From positions 47,754,227 through 47,818,226 of the forward strand of contig CM068830.1 in NCBI GenBank assembly GCA_028554795.2: DNA of 64,000 nucleotides. The letters run 5' to 3'. This document shows positions 63,501 to 64,000 of this stretch, in pieces. Position numbers and translations under genes: made by a program. Numbering within the stretch: the stretch's first letter is position 1; each line of letters starts with the position of its first letter. The DNA comes from Sinohyriopsis cumingii (Eukaryota; Mollusca; Bivalvia; Unionida; Unionidae). The notes below the pieces were generated by a model. That model saw only the letters and a list, made by a program, of their open reading frames with translations, was not told where the DNA came from and did no database searches.

Positions 63501-64000
63501 GAGGATGAAATAATAGCAAGCTTCTTGTTCTTCTTGTAGTCTACAGGAAGGTGAAGTAATGACAGACTCCTTGTTCTTCTTGTAGTCTACCGGACGATGA
63601 AATAATTACAAGCTTCATATTCTTCTTGTATTCTACAGGAAGATGAAATCATAAGAAGCTTCATGTTCTTCTTGTAATCTATAGGAAGATGACATAATAG
63701 CAAGCTTCTTGTTCTTCTTGTAGTCTACAGGAAGATTAAATAATAACAAGCTTCTTGTTCTTCTTCTATTCTACAGGAAGATGAAATAATAACAAGCTTC
63801 TTGTTCTTCTTGTAATCTATAGGAATATGAAGTAATAGCAAGCATCTTGTTCTTCTTGTAGTCTACAGGAAGATGAAATAATAACAAGCTTCATGTTCTT
63901 CTTGTATTCTACAGGAAGATGAAATAATAACAAGCTTCTTTTTCTTCTTGTAGTCTATAGGAAGATGAAATAATCGCAAGCTTCATATTTTTCTTGTAGT
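60507..64000. repeat. 46-bp satellite array, right block (continues past window)
   Basis: About 75 units of the same 46-bp repeat as 54500-56614, mixing the AACAAGCTTC and GACAAACTCC variants without strict alternation. The unit length is not a multiple of three, so apparent minus-strand frames of up to 130 codons cycle through all phases and are not genes. Confidence 0.92.

Noticed and set aside
54500-64000. CRISPR-like regular repeats
   Set aside because: Units are directly adjacent 46-bp satellite monomers with no unique spacers and no cas genes; the setting is eukaryotic.

Overview
The window looks like nuclear DNA of a marine invertebrate, most probably a mollusc (inference). It is AT-rich, has no bacterial-style operons, and is almost wholly made of selfish DNA: LINE retrotransposons, satellites and microsatellites, and integrated copies of Polinton/adintovirus-grade dsDNA viruses. 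Two possible host first exons with splice donors (about 29.5 and 53.0 kb) are the only hints of ordinary genes.

Region 1-22.5 kb holds two head-to-tail copies of one virus family, called VE1 (1-9772, left end outside the window) and VE2 (9948-22506, both termini present). VE2 gives the genome plan. It has terminal inverted repeats bounded by AGCAGC plus a G tract. Next come a packaging ATPase, a zinc-ribbon protein, a phospholipase-like remnant, a DDE integrase, an SF1 helicase with a C-terminal HNH-like zinc domain, PolB, a Cys-rich protein and an HNH homing-type endonuclease. A repeat-rich spacer follows, then a block of morphogenesis genes all on the minus strand: vertex/penton-like protein, fibre-like protein, hydrophobic-domain plus cysteine protease, major capsid protein, pX-like protein and two small proteins. 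VE1 also keeps a two-membrane-segment protein. Every large gene has frameshifts, stops or deletions, and the breaks differ between copies. A third copy, VE3 (56615-60506), is a left-end fragment inside a 46-bp satellite.

Region 22.8-41.7 kb is LINE territory. An apparently intact, full-length LINE (29918-35659) has two open reading frames, a (CAAT)n tail and a 13-bp target duplication. It sits in the 3' part of an older LINE on the opposite strand. A related older LINE lies at 22.9-27.6 kb and a 5'-truncated copy at 40.5-41.6 kb. Between them at 27.6-29.9 kb are a minisatellite, a long (TA)n/(CA)n tract, an unassigned coiled-coil reading frame and a histone-type stem-loop.

Region 41.8-50.7 kb is a second kind of virus: a decayed canonical Maverick/Polinton. 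It has a protein-primed-type PolB, an A32/FtsK-HerA ATPase, penton-like and pX-like proteins and a BIR (IAP) domain. Its polymerase has lost the catalytic core. From 50.7 to 54.5 kb the sequence is non-coding with simple repeats, a retroposon tail and one candidate exon. From about 54.5 kb to the end it is the 46-bp satellite, interrupted only by VE3.

The most interesting system is the VE1/VE2/VE3 lineage. It joins an integrase, PolB, a helicase-HNH fusion, a homing endonuclease and an adenovirus-like capsid/protease set, and it has an unusual mirrored terminal structure.
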